Below are positions 32,508 through 44,790 of a DNA stretch of 64,000 nt, one piece after another. The notes beneath the pieces were generated by a model that saw only the letters and a program-made list of their open reading frames with translations, did not search any database and was not told the origin of the DNA. This stretch comes from Macrothele yani (taxonomy: Eukaryota > Arthropoda > Arachnida > Araneae > Macrothelidae), in assembly GCA_039090855.1 (NCBI GenBank), contig CM077005.1, positions 76,876,607-76,940,606 on the forward strand, read 5' to 3'. Position 1 is the first letter of the stretch, and each line of letters begins with the position of its first letter. The position numbers and the translations under genes were made by a program.

Positions 32508-33684
32508 CACACAATGGACAAAACAGAGATACCTACCTAACAGCTTGTTGGTCGTCCTCTAGAGCGCATAACAGAATGTACACGCCAAGGAATCACGAAA
32601 TGCCGGAGGGTGTCCGGAGGTAATCCCCGCCACGATTGTTGCAGCATTGTTCACAACGTCGCCCGGGACGTTCGTCAAGGATCCGTGGATCCGATGTACT
32701 GCTCTACTGCATCACAGAGTGTTTCCATGGGGCTTGCGGGAACTACTGGATGGTTCCAAACTTGGGAGAGTGTTTTTCGAGTCATGTCTGGGTGGTTGCG
32801 GTAAGGCGCATTGTCCTTCTGAAACAGACCCTGTACCACAGGATATGCGAAAGTCATGAATACGTGTGGATGATCAGCCAGCACATGCTGGTAGCGAGTA
32901 GCGATTAAAGACCTCTCCAGACACACTAAAGGACCTAATGTCTCCCATGAGAAGACTCCAGAAACTATGACAGAGCCACCACTGCCTTGAACAGAGTTGA
33001 CCGGCATGACGGGGCCATGGCCTCATGCTGTCGACGCCACACCCGCACCTTCCCGTCAGCTCGGTACATCTGAAAACGGGATTCGTCTAACCACACGACG
33101 CGGCGCTACTCTGCAGAGGTCCAAGTTTGATGTTCCCTGAACTTGGCAAGGCATAATTTCAGATGACCAGCAGTCACCAGTGACACACGAGTAGGTCGTC
33201 GATTCCTGTAGCCTAAGAAATGCAGCGTGCGTGGTACAGTTAGCTCGTTGCTGACGGTGCTTTGGCCTCCAACATGTAACCTGGATGTGATTTGCACCGC
33301 AGTTGCCAAGCAGTCGGTATGTACGAGACTGGATAATCTACGTCGACCCCGGTCATCAATGACGTGTGGTCGGCTACCTCTTGCTCTCTGGGCGCTGATA
33401 CGCCCGTCGATGGAATACTCGCGGTACACTCTTGATATAGTTGCCCTCGGGAATCCTAGTGTTCTTACCACTTGAGCGATAGAATGACCTATCTGTCTTG
33501 CACAGACGAGGCGCTCAGATCATCACGTTCGTGTTAGTCAATTGCGATACCCTGTTGGGTAGCCCTGCTGTCTGCCTATTTTTCACCTGCATTCGGTTTG
33601 GATCTGTTCCACTCGGCGCCGGGATGGGGGAGGCCCATGCCAACTGCCCAGCACTCCTGTCTCTAATGTTTTGTCTACTGAGTG
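32508..33684 (-). mobile_element. Tc1-like element I
   Basis: TIRs CACACAATGGACAAAACAGA (left) and the complement of the right end, CACTCAGTAGACAAAACATT. TA lies next to both ends. Length 1.18 kb. Confidence 0.88.
32560..33500 (-). pseudogene. Tc1-like transposase of element I
   Basis: Frame 33471-33106 has the HTH region (LGFPRATISRVYREYS, GRISAQRARGSRPHV) and ends FREHQTWTSAE at a stop. The next codons give RRVVWLDESRFQMYRADGKV with the first Asp. Frame 33007-32675 has GSGGSVIVSGVFSWETLGPL and LFQKDNAPYRNHPD with the second Asp. The third catalytic block is decayed to SPMETLCDAVEQYIG, missing residues of the usual PDLNPIE. Several frameshifts; inactive. Confidence 0.82.
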
Positions 33685-33904
33685 TATATTCTATTATTCT
33701 ATACATAGAGAGCCTTTAAAAGGGGATGAGTCTAGTAGGCCTCTATTCCTGTTGAATGATTTCTGACTTCATGCGCAAATACAATCATCGTCAAAACAAT
33801 AGTTGCACGCAGAAGGACAAGTCGAATTGCGATGTTCTTCGGGAGGCAGGTAAAGGTTACCAGGAACAATACATTATTAAACATTGAAACTGATATGGGT
33901 AATA

Positions 33905-35105
33905 TTTATTGAGCTACACGCCAACAAGTAGTATCTCTTAGTATGGCGTAGGGCCGCCATGTTTTCTCATACAGCATGCCAGAAGTCTCGCCATGGCGCT
34001 GTACAGGTTTCTAATGGTGTCCTGCGATAAGCCATCCCATACAGTTTTAATCTTCTCACGCAGTTCCTGCAGATTTTGCGGTAGGGGTGGAGTGTAGAAA
34101 GCGCGTCCAATAGCATCTCACATATTTTCAATCGGCGATAGGTCTGGCCATGGCAGAGTGTCAATGTTTTGAAAGCAAGCTCTCGAGAGAGCAGCACTAC
34201 GCAGACAAGCGTTGTCCTGTTGGAAAGTCGCAACAGAGTGAGTGTTCAGAAAGGGTAGGGCCACTGGTTGCAGGACCTCATTAACGTAGCATCGTGCTGT
34301 CAAAGTGCCTGTAATAAACGCCAAAGGTGATCTGGCATCGAAAGCAATTGCAATCCACACAATGACGCCAGGCCTTCTGGACGTGTGACACTCGTTAACA
34401 AACCATTCATCTTGGCGCGGACCACGGTGGCTCCACACAAGGATTCGTTGACAGTCTCCTCCAAGAGAAAATCGGGACCCGTCACTGAAGATCACCAGCT
34501 GCCTTTCTGCATGGCTCCATGACAGTCTGGCACGACACCATTGCAGTCTTTGGCGACGATGCATTGGTGTTAAGGGCAGTCTTCGTAACGGTCTACGTTA
34601 GTGTAGTCCTACGCCGAACAGCCGTCTGCCAATGGTGCTTGCACTAATCGAACGAGGCATGGAGGGCACCACTGCTCGCTGAATACCCGCAATCGTGGCT
34701 GTTGGGTCCCTCCCCTCATGTCGGACAACCCGTCGGCCCTCTCTCTCCGTGGTTCGTCTAAGTCTCTCAGATCGTTTCTGTCACTGCTGCGTGCCATGTC
34801 CTATCCACTGCCGCCAACAGCATGCTATGTTGATATCCGCATGGCCGGTATAGCGCGCAATTCGGCGATAAGACCATCCCTCTTCCCTGAGCACGACGAC
34901 GTGGCCACTCTCGAACTCCTCCAATTGCTCAATTACTTCCGAGCTTTTCTCGAAGGCATACTTCACTTGCAAAGGATGCAACCAACACAACAGCACGAGT
35001 CAGAATGGCAAGCACGCTCAACGGAACGACCTAATATAGCCGGTCAGGCACAGCGCTATGACATTCCTTGTTTGCGTCACCTGCGCGAACGAGTGTGATA
35101 TTTGA
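33905..35105 (-). pseudogene. Tc1-like transposase, element J
   Basis: Minus-strand frames: VVVLREEGWSYRRIARYTGH (HTH, 34930-34870), DLRDLDEPRRERADGLS after a shift, then frame 34564-34118 with HRRQRLQWCRARLSW, LVIFSDGSRFSLGGDCQ (first Asp kept, its neighbour Glu now Gly), ATFQQDNACLRSAALSRACF (second Asp) and WPDLSPIENM (Glu), followed by a stop and a C-terminal piece ending CMRKHGGPTPY near 33950. Related to the plus-strand remnant at 2.8-3.9 kb. Clear terminal repeats were not identified, so the limits are approximate. Confidence 0.82.
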
Positions 35106-35802
35106 ATCATTTGCATGTCTCACGATGTCAAACCTACCCACCGAGTTTCATTCCTGTCAGTGGCTTCCTTCTGGGTGCAACTATGTTTTTGACGATGAAT
35201 GTAATTTGAACTGGAAGAAGACCGTTTCTGTCAGTGTGGCGGCTTCCATAGAAGTGAAAATCAATAATTTCAACTCATGTAAAGACGGTTAAAGGCTCAG
35301 ATACCAAAACAGTGTTGTGATTGCTTTCTCAGGTGGTAGATGAATGATCCATGGGAAATAATGCTGTTTATTAGATATCTTTCAGAGCCCTGACGCGTGG
35401 GCTCGTCATGCCTTCGTTTGTAAGGTAATTAAGTTGTTCGGTGTCTTAGCTTTATTTTCTCCAAATTATTAAGTTAATGAATCCCTAGCTAAATGAGAAC
35501 TAGCTCTTCTGCGATGATGCTCTTTATTCAATGCAAAACTTTCCGAAGGTCAAGGATTTCTTTGTTCTGATTTCTATATTACACCTATATTGCACTCTTT
35601 ATTTTTTACCCATAGATCTGTTCCTGCTTATTCTATCAGGCATTTTTCTCAGCTATCTCGCTGCCAAGCTTCCGTTTCCAACTTCATTTCGTGCCTCGAT
35701 CTGTCAGTTCGGCATCGCACATTCAAAATTTCCATTTTCCCTCGTCTTCCTGGAGAGAAGAGCCTTTTATCCTAGCTCTTCTCAAACGTCAGTTCTTTTC
35801 TA
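35106..35802. other. No gene recognised
   Basis: Spacer between elements J and K; only chance ORFs. Confidence 0.5.
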
Positions 35803-35925
35803 CACTGGTGTGCAAAAATTAAGGAAGAGAAGAAATTAGCATAACAACGGAACGAGCAGGCAAAACAGACCGAAAGACCACTCAAGAGATAGACTAAGGT
35901 CCGGTACGGTAGGGCATGCGCATAT

Positions 35926-37320
35926 ATGCAGCAGGACGTAGGGGGAGGTGTCGGAAGGGTATGGAACACACGGCTGGTGTACGCTCAGCAATTCGGTGAA
36001 AGCTATTGCACGGTGTACATCGGTTTGAACGACGTCGAGTTGCTGTCACCGTGTGATATGGCCAACAGGCAATCCAGTAGACGACATCTGGATGACTGTA
36101 CCCAAAGTCACATCATTGGGAAGTTGGAAGAAGGTCGAAGTGTGACTAGTGTGGCCGAGGAGTTAGGGATCGCTCACAGCATTGTTTCACGAGCTTGGAT
36201 AGCATTATTTCAAACGACAGGAAAAGCTGTCCGAGAGTTTAGCAGTGGTCGTCCACGAGCAACCATGGCGGCGGACGATGGGTATATTGTCCTACAGACG
36301 AGAAGAGACAGACGGCAGACAGCGGGAGAAATCGCAAGGCACATTCAACAGGCAACTGGACGTCCGTTATCGCGTTTTACAGTGGCTAGGAGACTGCACA
36401 AAGGTGGTCTATTTGCACGACGACCAGTACTGTATGTGCCAGTAACGCCTGCTCATCGGAGACGGCGGTTTCTGTGGTGCCAGGAACACAAGAACTGGAC
36501 ACATCAGCAATGGGGTCAAGTTCTCTTTACGGATGAGAGCCGATTTAGTCTGACGAGCGATTCTGGACGTATACATATCTGGAGAGAGCAGGGAACACGC
36601 AATAACACCTTCAACATCATCGAAAGGGACGGGTTTGGTTGAAGGTGGAGGAGTTCTCGTTTGGGACGGTATCATGCTTGGTAGCCGTACTGACCTCCAC
36701 ACCTTTCAAGGAGGTTCAGTCACTAGTTTCCGCTATTATACCGAGGTTCTCCTGCCTCACGTGCGTCTGTTTAGAGTGCTGTTGGTCCTGAGTTCCTCTT
36801 CATGGACGACAACGCTACACCTCATCGTGCCGCCCCGGTGACGCAATGGTCTAAGCGATGGCCTCTGATCATTCGTCCGAACGGGGTCCGGGTTTGAATC
36901 CCGTGAGGCATGGATGTTGTGTTTGTCTTACGGCACTGGCTCTCTCCCTTCCCTGGAACAAGTGACCCTAAATTAGGGACCGTCGACTGCCTTTAGCCCA
37001 CTGAGTTGCTCACGGTGGTCGTTAAACTTCCAATAAAAAAAACCAAAAGAAAAACCCTCATCGTACCGTGGCTGTCGCAGAGCTGTTGGAGAGTGAAGAT
37101 ATTCAACGCATGGATTGACCCGCTAGGTCCCCGGACCTAAATCCAATCGAACACGTGTGAGACCTTCTCGGGAGACGCTTGGCAGCACGTCACCAGCCGC
37201 CAGCAACGATTCCGCAGCTGCGATTGGAGCTACAAGAGGAATGGGCCGCGATGCCTCAACAGCTCATTGACAACCTCCTCCTCAGCATGGACAGACGTTG
37301 TAAATCCTGCAACGCAGTCA
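35926..37320 (+). pseudogene. Tc1-like transposase of element K
   Basis: Frame 35926-36642 has an apparent native start at MANRQSSRRHLDDCTQ (36058), HTH SVAEELGIAHSIVSRAW, and VLFTDESRFSLTSDSGRIHI with the first Asp. A shift follows, then VEGGGVLVWDGIMLGSRTDL and, in a further frame, FMDDNATPHR with the second Asp (about 36800-36825). The SINE enters right after this motif. Beyond it, TVAVAELLESEDIQRMD, a stop, ARSPDLNPIEHV, a stop (TGA for the Trp codon) and DLLGRRLAARHQPP. So the second and third catalytic residues are now ~250 bases further apart. Confidence 0.88.
36831..37055 (+). mobile_element. tRNA-derived SINE inside Tc1 element K
   Basis: Head with A box TGGTCTAAGCG and B box GGTTTGAATCC (one change from the 5.3-kb copy), body including GGCATGGATGTTGTGTTTGT, and an A-rich tail ending AAAAGAAAAAC. 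Flanked by an 11-bp target duplication: CCTCATCGTGC (36820-36830) and CCTCATCGTAC (37056-37066), one mismatch. Element E shows the uninterrupted sequence at this place. Confidence 0.95.
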
Positions 37321-37718
37321 GGGTCATCATATCCCCTACTAAAGACCGCATTTTTCTTGGCAGCCGCCTGTCACATGGACGTTTCTGTCTTCTGTCCAGT
37401 TGTGCTCGAAGCTACCTTTTCAATAAAGTTCCTTTGTATCCTTTGGATTCCATGTTAGGACGGTTTTGTTCACTTGACCAATATTCTTACATCTTGGGGA
37501 TCTTATGGTATGATTTGAGTCGATGTGGAGCACTTCTGCACGACGTTACATTCGAAAAACTGTCTCGTCCTTATTCTTTGCACGCCAATGTAAATCCTTC
37601 CTTAACTCCCTGCCAAAAAGCGTGGGGTACGCTTTTTCTCAAAACCATGCGGACAGTTATTGAATTATCGTTATCGCGACTTTCACCCTCCTCGTGAGAA
37701 ATCCGCCGTTTAAACATA

Positions 37719-39587
37719 CGCCGAAGAGCCAAAACCTTATGACCCCCACCCACCCATAATATGATGTTGATCCTCCACTTGCCACCAGATACACGTCTTA
37801 CCCAGCGAGGTATAGACGCTATAAGATTTTTTAAAGCGTCGTGTGGTATCTATCATCATGTTACCAGCAGTTCCTTTAACTCTTATAAGTTACGTAGTCG
37901 ATCTACCGCCGATCCGATTTGCTGTTTCAACACAAACCACAGATGTTCGATTGAATTGATGTTTGGGAAATTTGGAAGCCAGGGCAATACCTGGAAGTCT
38001 TCATCGTGTTCTGCGAACCATTGTCAAACAACCCTGGCGGTGTGACATGCCGCATTATTGTGCTGAAAAAAAGGCAGGGGAATATCGTTGCTATGGAAGG
38101 ATGTACCTGACTTGCAATGATATTTTGGTAGTCTGCAATGACATTTTTCCATCATAGTTGAATGACAGGACCAAGAGATTCCTAGCAGAATATTGCCAAA
38201 GCATTACAATTCGCCCAGCTGCTTGTTTGCGTCTCACGGTGCATCCTGGTGTTAACCCAACCGTCTACATGGTGCAACAGGAAACGTGATTCACCAGACC
38301 AAAAAACCTTGTTTCAGTAACTGAAGGTCCAGTTTATGGTGCCCGTATGCCCATTGTTGACGCTTTCAACTTTGAAACGAGGTTCGTAAGGGCACTTGGA
38401 AAAGGCGTGCGGCTACGCAGTCCAATGTTTGAGCAGGGCTTGATGGTGCAACAGGAAACGTGATTCACCAGACCAAAAAACCTTGTTTCAGTAACTGAAG
38501 GTCCAGTTTATGGTGCCCGTATGCCCATTGTTGACGCTTTCAAGTGTGAAACGAGGTTCGTAAGGGCACTTGAAAAGGCGTGAGGCTACGCAGTCCAATG
38601 TTTGAGCAGGGCTTGATGGTGCAACAGGAAACGAGAATCACCAGACCAAAAACCCTTGTTTCAGTAACTGAAGGTCCAGTTTACGGTGCCCGTATGCCCA
38701 TTGTTGACGCTTTCAAGTGTGAAACGAGGTTCGTAAAGGGCACTTGAAAAGGCGTGCGGCTACGCAGTCCAATGTTTGAGCAGGGCTTGATTGTGCAACA
38801 GGAAACGAGAATCACCAGACCAAAAACCCTTGTTTCAGTAACTGAAAGGTCCAGTTTACGGTGCCCGTATGCCCATTGTTGACGCTTTCAACTGTGAAAC
38901 GAGGTTCGTAAGGGCACTTGAAAAGGCGTGCGGCTACGCAGTCCAATGTTTGAGCAGGGCTTGATGGTGCAACAGGAAACGAGAATCACCAGACCAAAAA
39001 CCCTTGTTTCAGTAACTGAAGGTCCAGTTTACGGTGCCCGTATGCCCATTGTTGACGCTTTCAACTGTGAAACGAGGTTCGTAAGGGCACTTGGAACGCC
39101 GTGCGGCTACGCAGTCCAATGTTTCAGCAGGGCTTGATGTACTGTGTACTGTGACGCATTACTCCCGTCACCATCATTCAAATTACGTGCGAGTTACGTC
39201 ACAGTATCCTTTCTGTTGGCTCGTACCATACAGTACAGCTTTCGCTCACGTCCAACATCGATGAGCTGTGGTTAGCCCACATCTTGCTTGCGATTTGTTA
39301 TTTTCCCCCTCCTCGGACCACTTTTTGAAGGTACTAACCATGGCTGATCTGAGCACGCCGTAAGCTTTGTCCTCTCGGAAATGTTTTGGCCCAGTCGCCT
39401 GGCCATTACAATTTAGACTTTGTCAAATGCATTTTACTTCTGTAGAACAATAATAACATTGATTAACAGGGCTCAGTATCATGTATCGGTTATATTTTTT
39501 CCTGACCTTGACACACCCCGTCGTTTACCTGCAGTGGCTTCGAGTTGCATAAAGACGCGCTGGCTATAATTGTTTGGCTCTTCGGCG
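37719..39587 (-). pseudogene. Tc1-like element L with internal tandem array
   Basis: TIRs CGCCGAAGAGCCAAAACCTT (left) and the complement of the right end, CGCCGAAGAGCCAAACAATT; TA at 37717-37718 and 39588-39589. Minus-strand transposase remains: an HTH region near 39150-39400, a five-fold repeated segment covering the linker and first catalytic motif (frame KVFWSGESRFLLHH, Gly replacing Asp), then decayed second and third motifs towards 37900. The array adds ~700 bases to an element that would otherwise be ~1.2 kb. Same family as element F. Confidence 0.82.
38271..39138. repeat. 174-bp x5 tandem array derived from a Tc1 transposase
   Basis: The phrase GGTGCAACAGGAAACG starts at 38271, 38445, 38618, 38792 (first base changed) and 38966, giving periods of 173-174 bases. 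Copies differ at few sites and 174 is 58 codons. The unit holds the region from the linker to the first DDE motif. Confidence 0.95.
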
Positions 39588-41005
39588 TAATGTAAGACAA
39601 AAACATGAGCTCGAATCTGTTCATATGCGGACAACCGTTTCCAGAGATATAAAGTCATTTCCAAACTGAACTTCCTTAACAGCTGATGCAGTGAATTGCT
39701 GGTATCAACAGTGTTTTTTCCGAACATTGGAAGCAAGGTTGGGAATGTTCATCTCTCGCTCCGTTGTTAAGAGCTGGCTGGAAACTAGTAATTGAAACAT
39801 CTCAGTCCCTCTTGAAAACTGATGAAAAAAGGAAATGATTTCAACTTATGAGATGATATTAAAGAAGATTGTTAATATTAACTGTCGCTGAATTTTATGA
39901 GACCACGCCACGGTAGCAACATTACCTATAACCTTGAACTAGATCATCACCCCAGTCGGTGAAATTCCTGAAGTGATACACCAAAGCTTGTATTTTCAGA
40001 TGGGATTCCTAGTTCAGCTGTTAATATTGCTAACATGTTGGTTTCAGTACCCTTTGTGTTTATAAGAAAACCAGTTAGAAACGGTTGAATAGTGTTTCTG
40101 ACATTGCCATACTGTGAGTGACCAGAGTGGAGGTAATTCTTGATGAAACTTTCGTGCTAAGTTGCGAATGTCTTACCAACCTCTATTCTGCCAGGTGTTG
40201 TCTGGATAGTATTCAAGAACTTACATGCATTCTGGAAAGTGGTTATTCTTAGTCAACACCCGACGACGAGGTGAGTAGCCTCATTTTACCTCATACATCT
40301 CACCAACTCATCAATTACAGCTTTTCCCAAAATGACTGCAGACGGTGAAAATACTGTATGTCAGATCTGTCATCGTGAGTCGTTCACCTTAACAACATCC
40401 AGAAAGTGTTAGGATTTAAGCAGTTTTGTGCATTGACATCTAGAAATTTCCAGTTCTCTCATGTTCGTTTCTACATAGACACAGATTTCCACTTCACACG
40501 ATATTCAGCATATTGTTACCTTGGTTACCGACTTCACCGTAATGAATTGCGCAGGGTTTATATGTTCGTTTATCAATCTTGATATTTCAATGATTCATTG
40601 ATGGATATTCGTTGATTCATGGATGAGTGAAAAGATTTGTCTTTTGATCTGATGCAACTCAATTTTTTCCGCCCTATAAAATTTATTGCTTTTCGCAATC
40701 GTTTTTTTCTTCTATGGCACTAACTACAGCTACCGAAATCAGATAACCTTTGGTGTTACTGTGGCAGGTGTCACCAAAGAGAGATAACTTTTACTGTGCC
40801 ACGTTTCACGAAAAGAAAATACTGTTTCAGTATTACTGTGGAAAGACATAACTTTTTCTGTGCCAGGTTTCAAGCCAGTTCGTCGCCTTTCCAATTTTTA
40901 GGTAACAATCAGAGACATGGAAGCATACGATTTTTCTTCGTGTAACAATTTCCGTCTCGCGCTTCTGTATCAACGATATGTGCACTTCAAAACGTCCGAT
41001 TGTTA
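39588..41005. other. No gene recognised
   Basis: About 1.4 kb of AT-rich sequence with no supportable coding frame or repeat. Confidence 0.5.
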
Positions 41006-41125
41006 CCCAGGCAGCACAGTCTTGCAATTTAACGTAGGTCCAGCATTGAGCCACCGTCTTCTATTCGTAAAAGACGGTGGCTCAGTGTTGAGCCTACGCT
41101 AAGTTGCAAGATTGTGCTACCTGGG
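41006..41125. mobile_element. Small fold-back MITE, 120 bp
   Basis: Arms of 55 bp (41006-41060 and 41071-41125) begin CCCAGGCAGCACAGTCTTGC and CCCAGGTAGCACAATCTTGC; they differ at 8 of 55 positions and enclose a 10-base loop. The outer CCCAG recalls the GCA element ends. No target duplication is clear. Confidence 0.85.
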
Positions 41126-41429
41126 ATCTATTTCTTCTCTGCCTGTAAAAGGAAATTGTGCTCAAAAGCGCCCACACGACTCCGTTCGTGGGTCTGTCTG
41201 CAGAAATGAAAGGTCAGCTTTTAAAGGTCGGATTGTAGAAATTCTGTCTGTGAGCGATAGATTCAGGGATATGCACATTATTCTCCATACACACTGAGTG
41301 CTCACAGAATTATGACCATCTCTATACAAAGTGAGTTATTCTCGATAATAGCGTAATGAGGTGGGCGTAACTTATAAGCTAAAGGGGTGTAGATAAGAGA
41401 ATTGTGGTTCAGTTGACAGCAAAGTTACG

Positions 41430-42290
41430 GACATATGGGTCAAACTAAGGATTTATCGAAGTTCATGAAAGGCCAAGTTTCAAAAAGGCAAAATAGCTAA
41501 CCGGGGAATACAAATGTAAATGACGGCGAAAAATTGGATTCCGCAGGTGAATGACACGTGCGTCGCATTGTACAGGACAATGGGCGTAGCACAGTTTCGC
41601 CGTTAACGGCTCAATACAATATGGGTCAACCAGAAACCATATCTCGCAGGACTATGCGTCGTACTTTGGTACGGATGGGTAGCCAGAGCAGCATCCCTAG
41701 CAAGTGTGATGTTCCGATGAGTCACAATATGTACCCTAGTCTGATGATAGTCATGTCCATATTTGGCGTCATCAGCCTGAGGCTGTGGATCCCTCATGCA
41801 TTCATCGACTATCCAGGCCGGTAGGGCTGGTTTGTGTGATGTGGCGCACGTTTAGCTAGCATGGACCCCTGGTGAGTATGAACAAACGTGTGGTTTCGGC
41901 TACTACCAGGAACAGCTTGTGGGCCATATAGACTCCACAATATTGCACACTACCCACAGGGGTATGAAGTCTTTGCACCACGATAATGCCCCGTGTTTTC
42001 GAGCCTTCCTCGTGCAGGATTGGTTCGACGAACAGTCCTGAAATGAGACATCCCGAATGGTCACTAAACTCGCAACTGAACATCTGTGGAATGTTATGGA
42101 ACCACACTTGGACATACAACCATATTCTATTCCGAAAGTATGGATCACAATACAAATAACTTAGTTGCTGATCCCCACACAACAGAACAGATACCTCGTG
42201 GAGTCGATACCACGCCGGATATTGACCGGTCTCCGGAAGAAAGAAGGACCATCGAGATACCAGTTTGGTGGTCATTAATTCGGTAAGAAT
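41430..42290 (+). pseudogene. Decayed Tc1-like transposase (element M)
   Basis: Plus-strand pieces: MGQTKDLSKFMKGQ at 41432-41475; a frame 41558-41824 with RRIVQDNGRSTVSPLTAQYN and ISRRTMRRTLVRMG typical of the Tc1 linker; then LHHDNAPCFRAFLVQDWFD near 41975-42030 (second Asp motif) and EHLWNVMEPHLD near 42080. The first catalytic block is not recognisable. Many stops; no ends identified. Confidence 0.65.
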
Positions 42291-42559
42291 AGTGTATGTA
42301 CAGGGTCGTCACATTTAAAAAATATGTAATCAGAGTCCTGCGGCGAAATATGTACTGGACGAAACGGAAGTGAACTTAGTACGAATACTCTAACATACAT
42401 GCGCTCGCGATTTATAAAAAACAAAAGTTGTATTTTGCGCCACAAGGGGATATATGATGGTGCAAGCGCCTGAAAACGTGTGATTTGCCTACTACATGAC
42501 GGCCATCAGTGTTTGGGTGGACATAAGAGAGACGAATAACGCAGAATGCCGCTGGTGCA

Positions 42560-43640
42560 AGTGATAGATGCTATGGTTCTTACCTTGCCTGAACGTGCGC
42601 TGCTTTTTAAGTGTCATTAATAAAACAGCGATAATACAGCAGCTGCGCTTTCAGAATTCGGACACCTGAAGCATATAACAAGAAGCTCAATGACCATTAC
42701 AAATCCGCGAAAAGTTATTGTATACGGTTTGTGAATACCGGACTTTTAGTGGTGAGACTCGGACGAGGGCACAAACCTATTATGCCTCAAACGCCGGTAA
42801 AAGTTGCCACTGCCGTCGTGAAGCATAGAATGGGTAACACGTCATGTTCCAACAGTGCACGAGCTATATCACGGCAACTGTATATGACGCACACAGCGGT
42901 CGGGAAAATTATACGAAATATATAGCGGTTTTATCACTACGAGATCAACCACACTCACTGTTGTCTTATGGCGATGCGCAAACCGAACTGATGAGTTCTC
43001 TGACATCTGCCTCGCAAGTAAATGGATGATGCATGGCGCTGGAAGAACTTGTGGAGGGACGTGGCTCATTTCTATCTTTATGGCGGTGTTAACACTCAGA
43101 ATTGCCGCATCTGGGCTGAGGAAAACCCTCCTGTATGCCAAGAGATCCCGTTACACTCGCAGAAAGTAATCAGTTTGTTTGGTTTTATGACATCATTTAT
43201 CATCTGGCCGTATTTTTTGAAAACAAAATTTGTCCAACCGGGCCAGTGACTTACACCGTCAATGCCCACAGGTATCGAAAGGTGCTCCACAATGTTGTGG
43301 TCCCGCAACGCCAGCAGCGACGATGCCTTGACTCGACCATATTTGTGCACGATGAAGCATCTTCTCATATTGTATTGTTGGCATAGAAGCTGTTACGGCC
43401 ATAGTTTACTAAACGTGAGTGATTAGTCTTGCATTTCTTCCAGCCTTACCACCTCGTTTACGTGACTTGACCCCTGTGATTTGGTTGTGGGGATAACTCA
43501 AAACCTTGGTTTATCAGGGCTACGTTTCCAATTTGGCCATCTTCAAAGACAGAATAACATAGCACGTGAAACAAGTTCATACTGACAAGTTACGTTTTAC
43601 TATAGAGAACGTTCTTAAATGCATGCAGAACATCTAATGA
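42560..43640 (+). pseudogene. Decayed IS630/mariner-like transposase (element N)
   Basis: Plus-strand frames: an N-terminal HTH part (NDNTAAALSEFGHLK frame near 42630-42680; ATAVVKHRMGNTSCSNSARA ISRQL at 42805-42890), then LWRDVAHFYLYGGVNTQNCR IW near 43050-43115, where families show 'SDEAHF', so the first Asp is kept but its neighbour changed; VCQEIPLHSQKVISLFGF; PVTYTVNAHRYRKVL; and FVHDEASSH near 43345 as the second Asp motif. This matches arthropod transposases with an N-terminal DUF4817-type domain. Related to the elements at 45.6-47.0 and 59.6 kb. Confidence 0.7.
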
Positions 43641-44063
43641 AAGACCATAGAGTCACATCTGTAACCTGTACAAAATTAAAAGTTAATCACACGCTTCCTG
43701 TTAGCTTTTAGCGTTTGGCATTTTCGGTAACTATTACACCTTGCCACATGTGTAGTCATTTTGTGTTATCCTGCAGCGAGAGCACATGCTCGATGGGGTA
43801 GTGATGACGCTTGGGTTTACTTAGTACGATGTCGTACAGAGCTCTAAATACCGACTCATACATTGTGATCACCCTTGTACATTTTTATGGCACTTGGAGT
43901 GCAACATGGTTCCTGGTGGCACAAAATAGAGCTTTTTTTAACAAATCGCGAGCGCATGTTCGAAAGAGTATTCCTATCAAGATTGGTGGCGTTTCGTCCC
44001 ATAGATGTTTCACTACAGGACTCTGAACACCTTTTCTTTAATTGTGGCCATCCGGTGTATATA
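43641..44063. other. No gene recognised
   Basis: Spacer between element N and Tc1-O; nothing supportable. Confidence 0.5.
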
Positions 44064-44094
44064 CACACATTCGTATCAGAATAATATGACCACT

Positions 44095-44790
44095 TACCTA
44101 ATAATGAGAATAACCACCCTTGGCCCGGATGACAGCAGCGAGACGGAATGGCGTGGACGCAATAAGGCCCTGAAAGTTTGCGCGAGGCACACGTTCTCAT
44201 TCGGACTGCAGCAGAGCACGGAGTTCCCGGAGATGACGTGGTTGTGGGTCAGTACGTCGAACCTGTTGATCCAAATAGGCACACAAGTGTTCTATGGGAT
44301 TGAAGATGGGCGATTTCGCCGGTCAAGGGAGAACAGAGACATCGGTGTCTTGTTCCTGGAACTACTCACGTACCTCCTTAACGACGTGACATGGCGCATT
44401 GTTCTGTTGGTAGACGCAATCATCACCAGGATAAACGTCCAACATGAAGGGATGCATGTGATCAGCGAAGATGGACAGGTAGCCATTGGCATTCAGAGGA
44501 ATATCCAGTCCTAGATCATATCAAGAGAACATGCCCCAGACATTCACGCTGCCACCGCCGGCCTGTACTTGACCGATAAGCGTGTCCGGGATTTAGTTCT
44601 CGTGTGTCTGATGACGTATCTGCCACTTCCCGTCACTTCCGTGGAGTTAAAACCTCGATGATTCGTCGGAGAAGGCAGCCTTTTTCCAATCCTCTGCTCT
44701 CTAATGACGGCAGTCCCATGCAAACTGCAGGCGTCGTTGCCGATCGACCTGGGTTAACACGCACGTCGACTACAGAGATCCATGCATAAC
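44095..44790 (-). pseudogene. Tc1-O transposase, C-terminal part
   Basis: Minus-strand pieces: KKAAFSDESSRF near 44680 (first Asp kept, one Ser inserted, then a stop), GGGSVNVWGMFS near 44540, YQQNNAPCHVVKEVREWFQE near 44390 with Asn replacing the second Asp, AKSPIFNPIEHLCAYLDQQV near 44290 with the Glu, and the end RLAAVIRAKGGYSHY near 44095. The N-terminal part lies beyond the GCA element at 47780-48119. Confidence 0.8.

Larger units (their letters stand above)
35803..37590 (+). mobile_element. Tc1-like element K, interrupted by a SINE
   Basis: TIR CACTGGTGTGCAAAAATTAA at the left; right end, complemented, CATTGGCGTGCAAAGAATAA. TA at 35801-35802 and 37591-37592. Same family as element E. 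Without the SINE it is ~1.55 kb. Confidence 0.9.

Noticed and set aside
38271..39138. CRISPR-like array
   Set aside because: Five 174-bp units are contiguous tandem copies of transposase sequence with no spacers, and the genome is eukaryotic.
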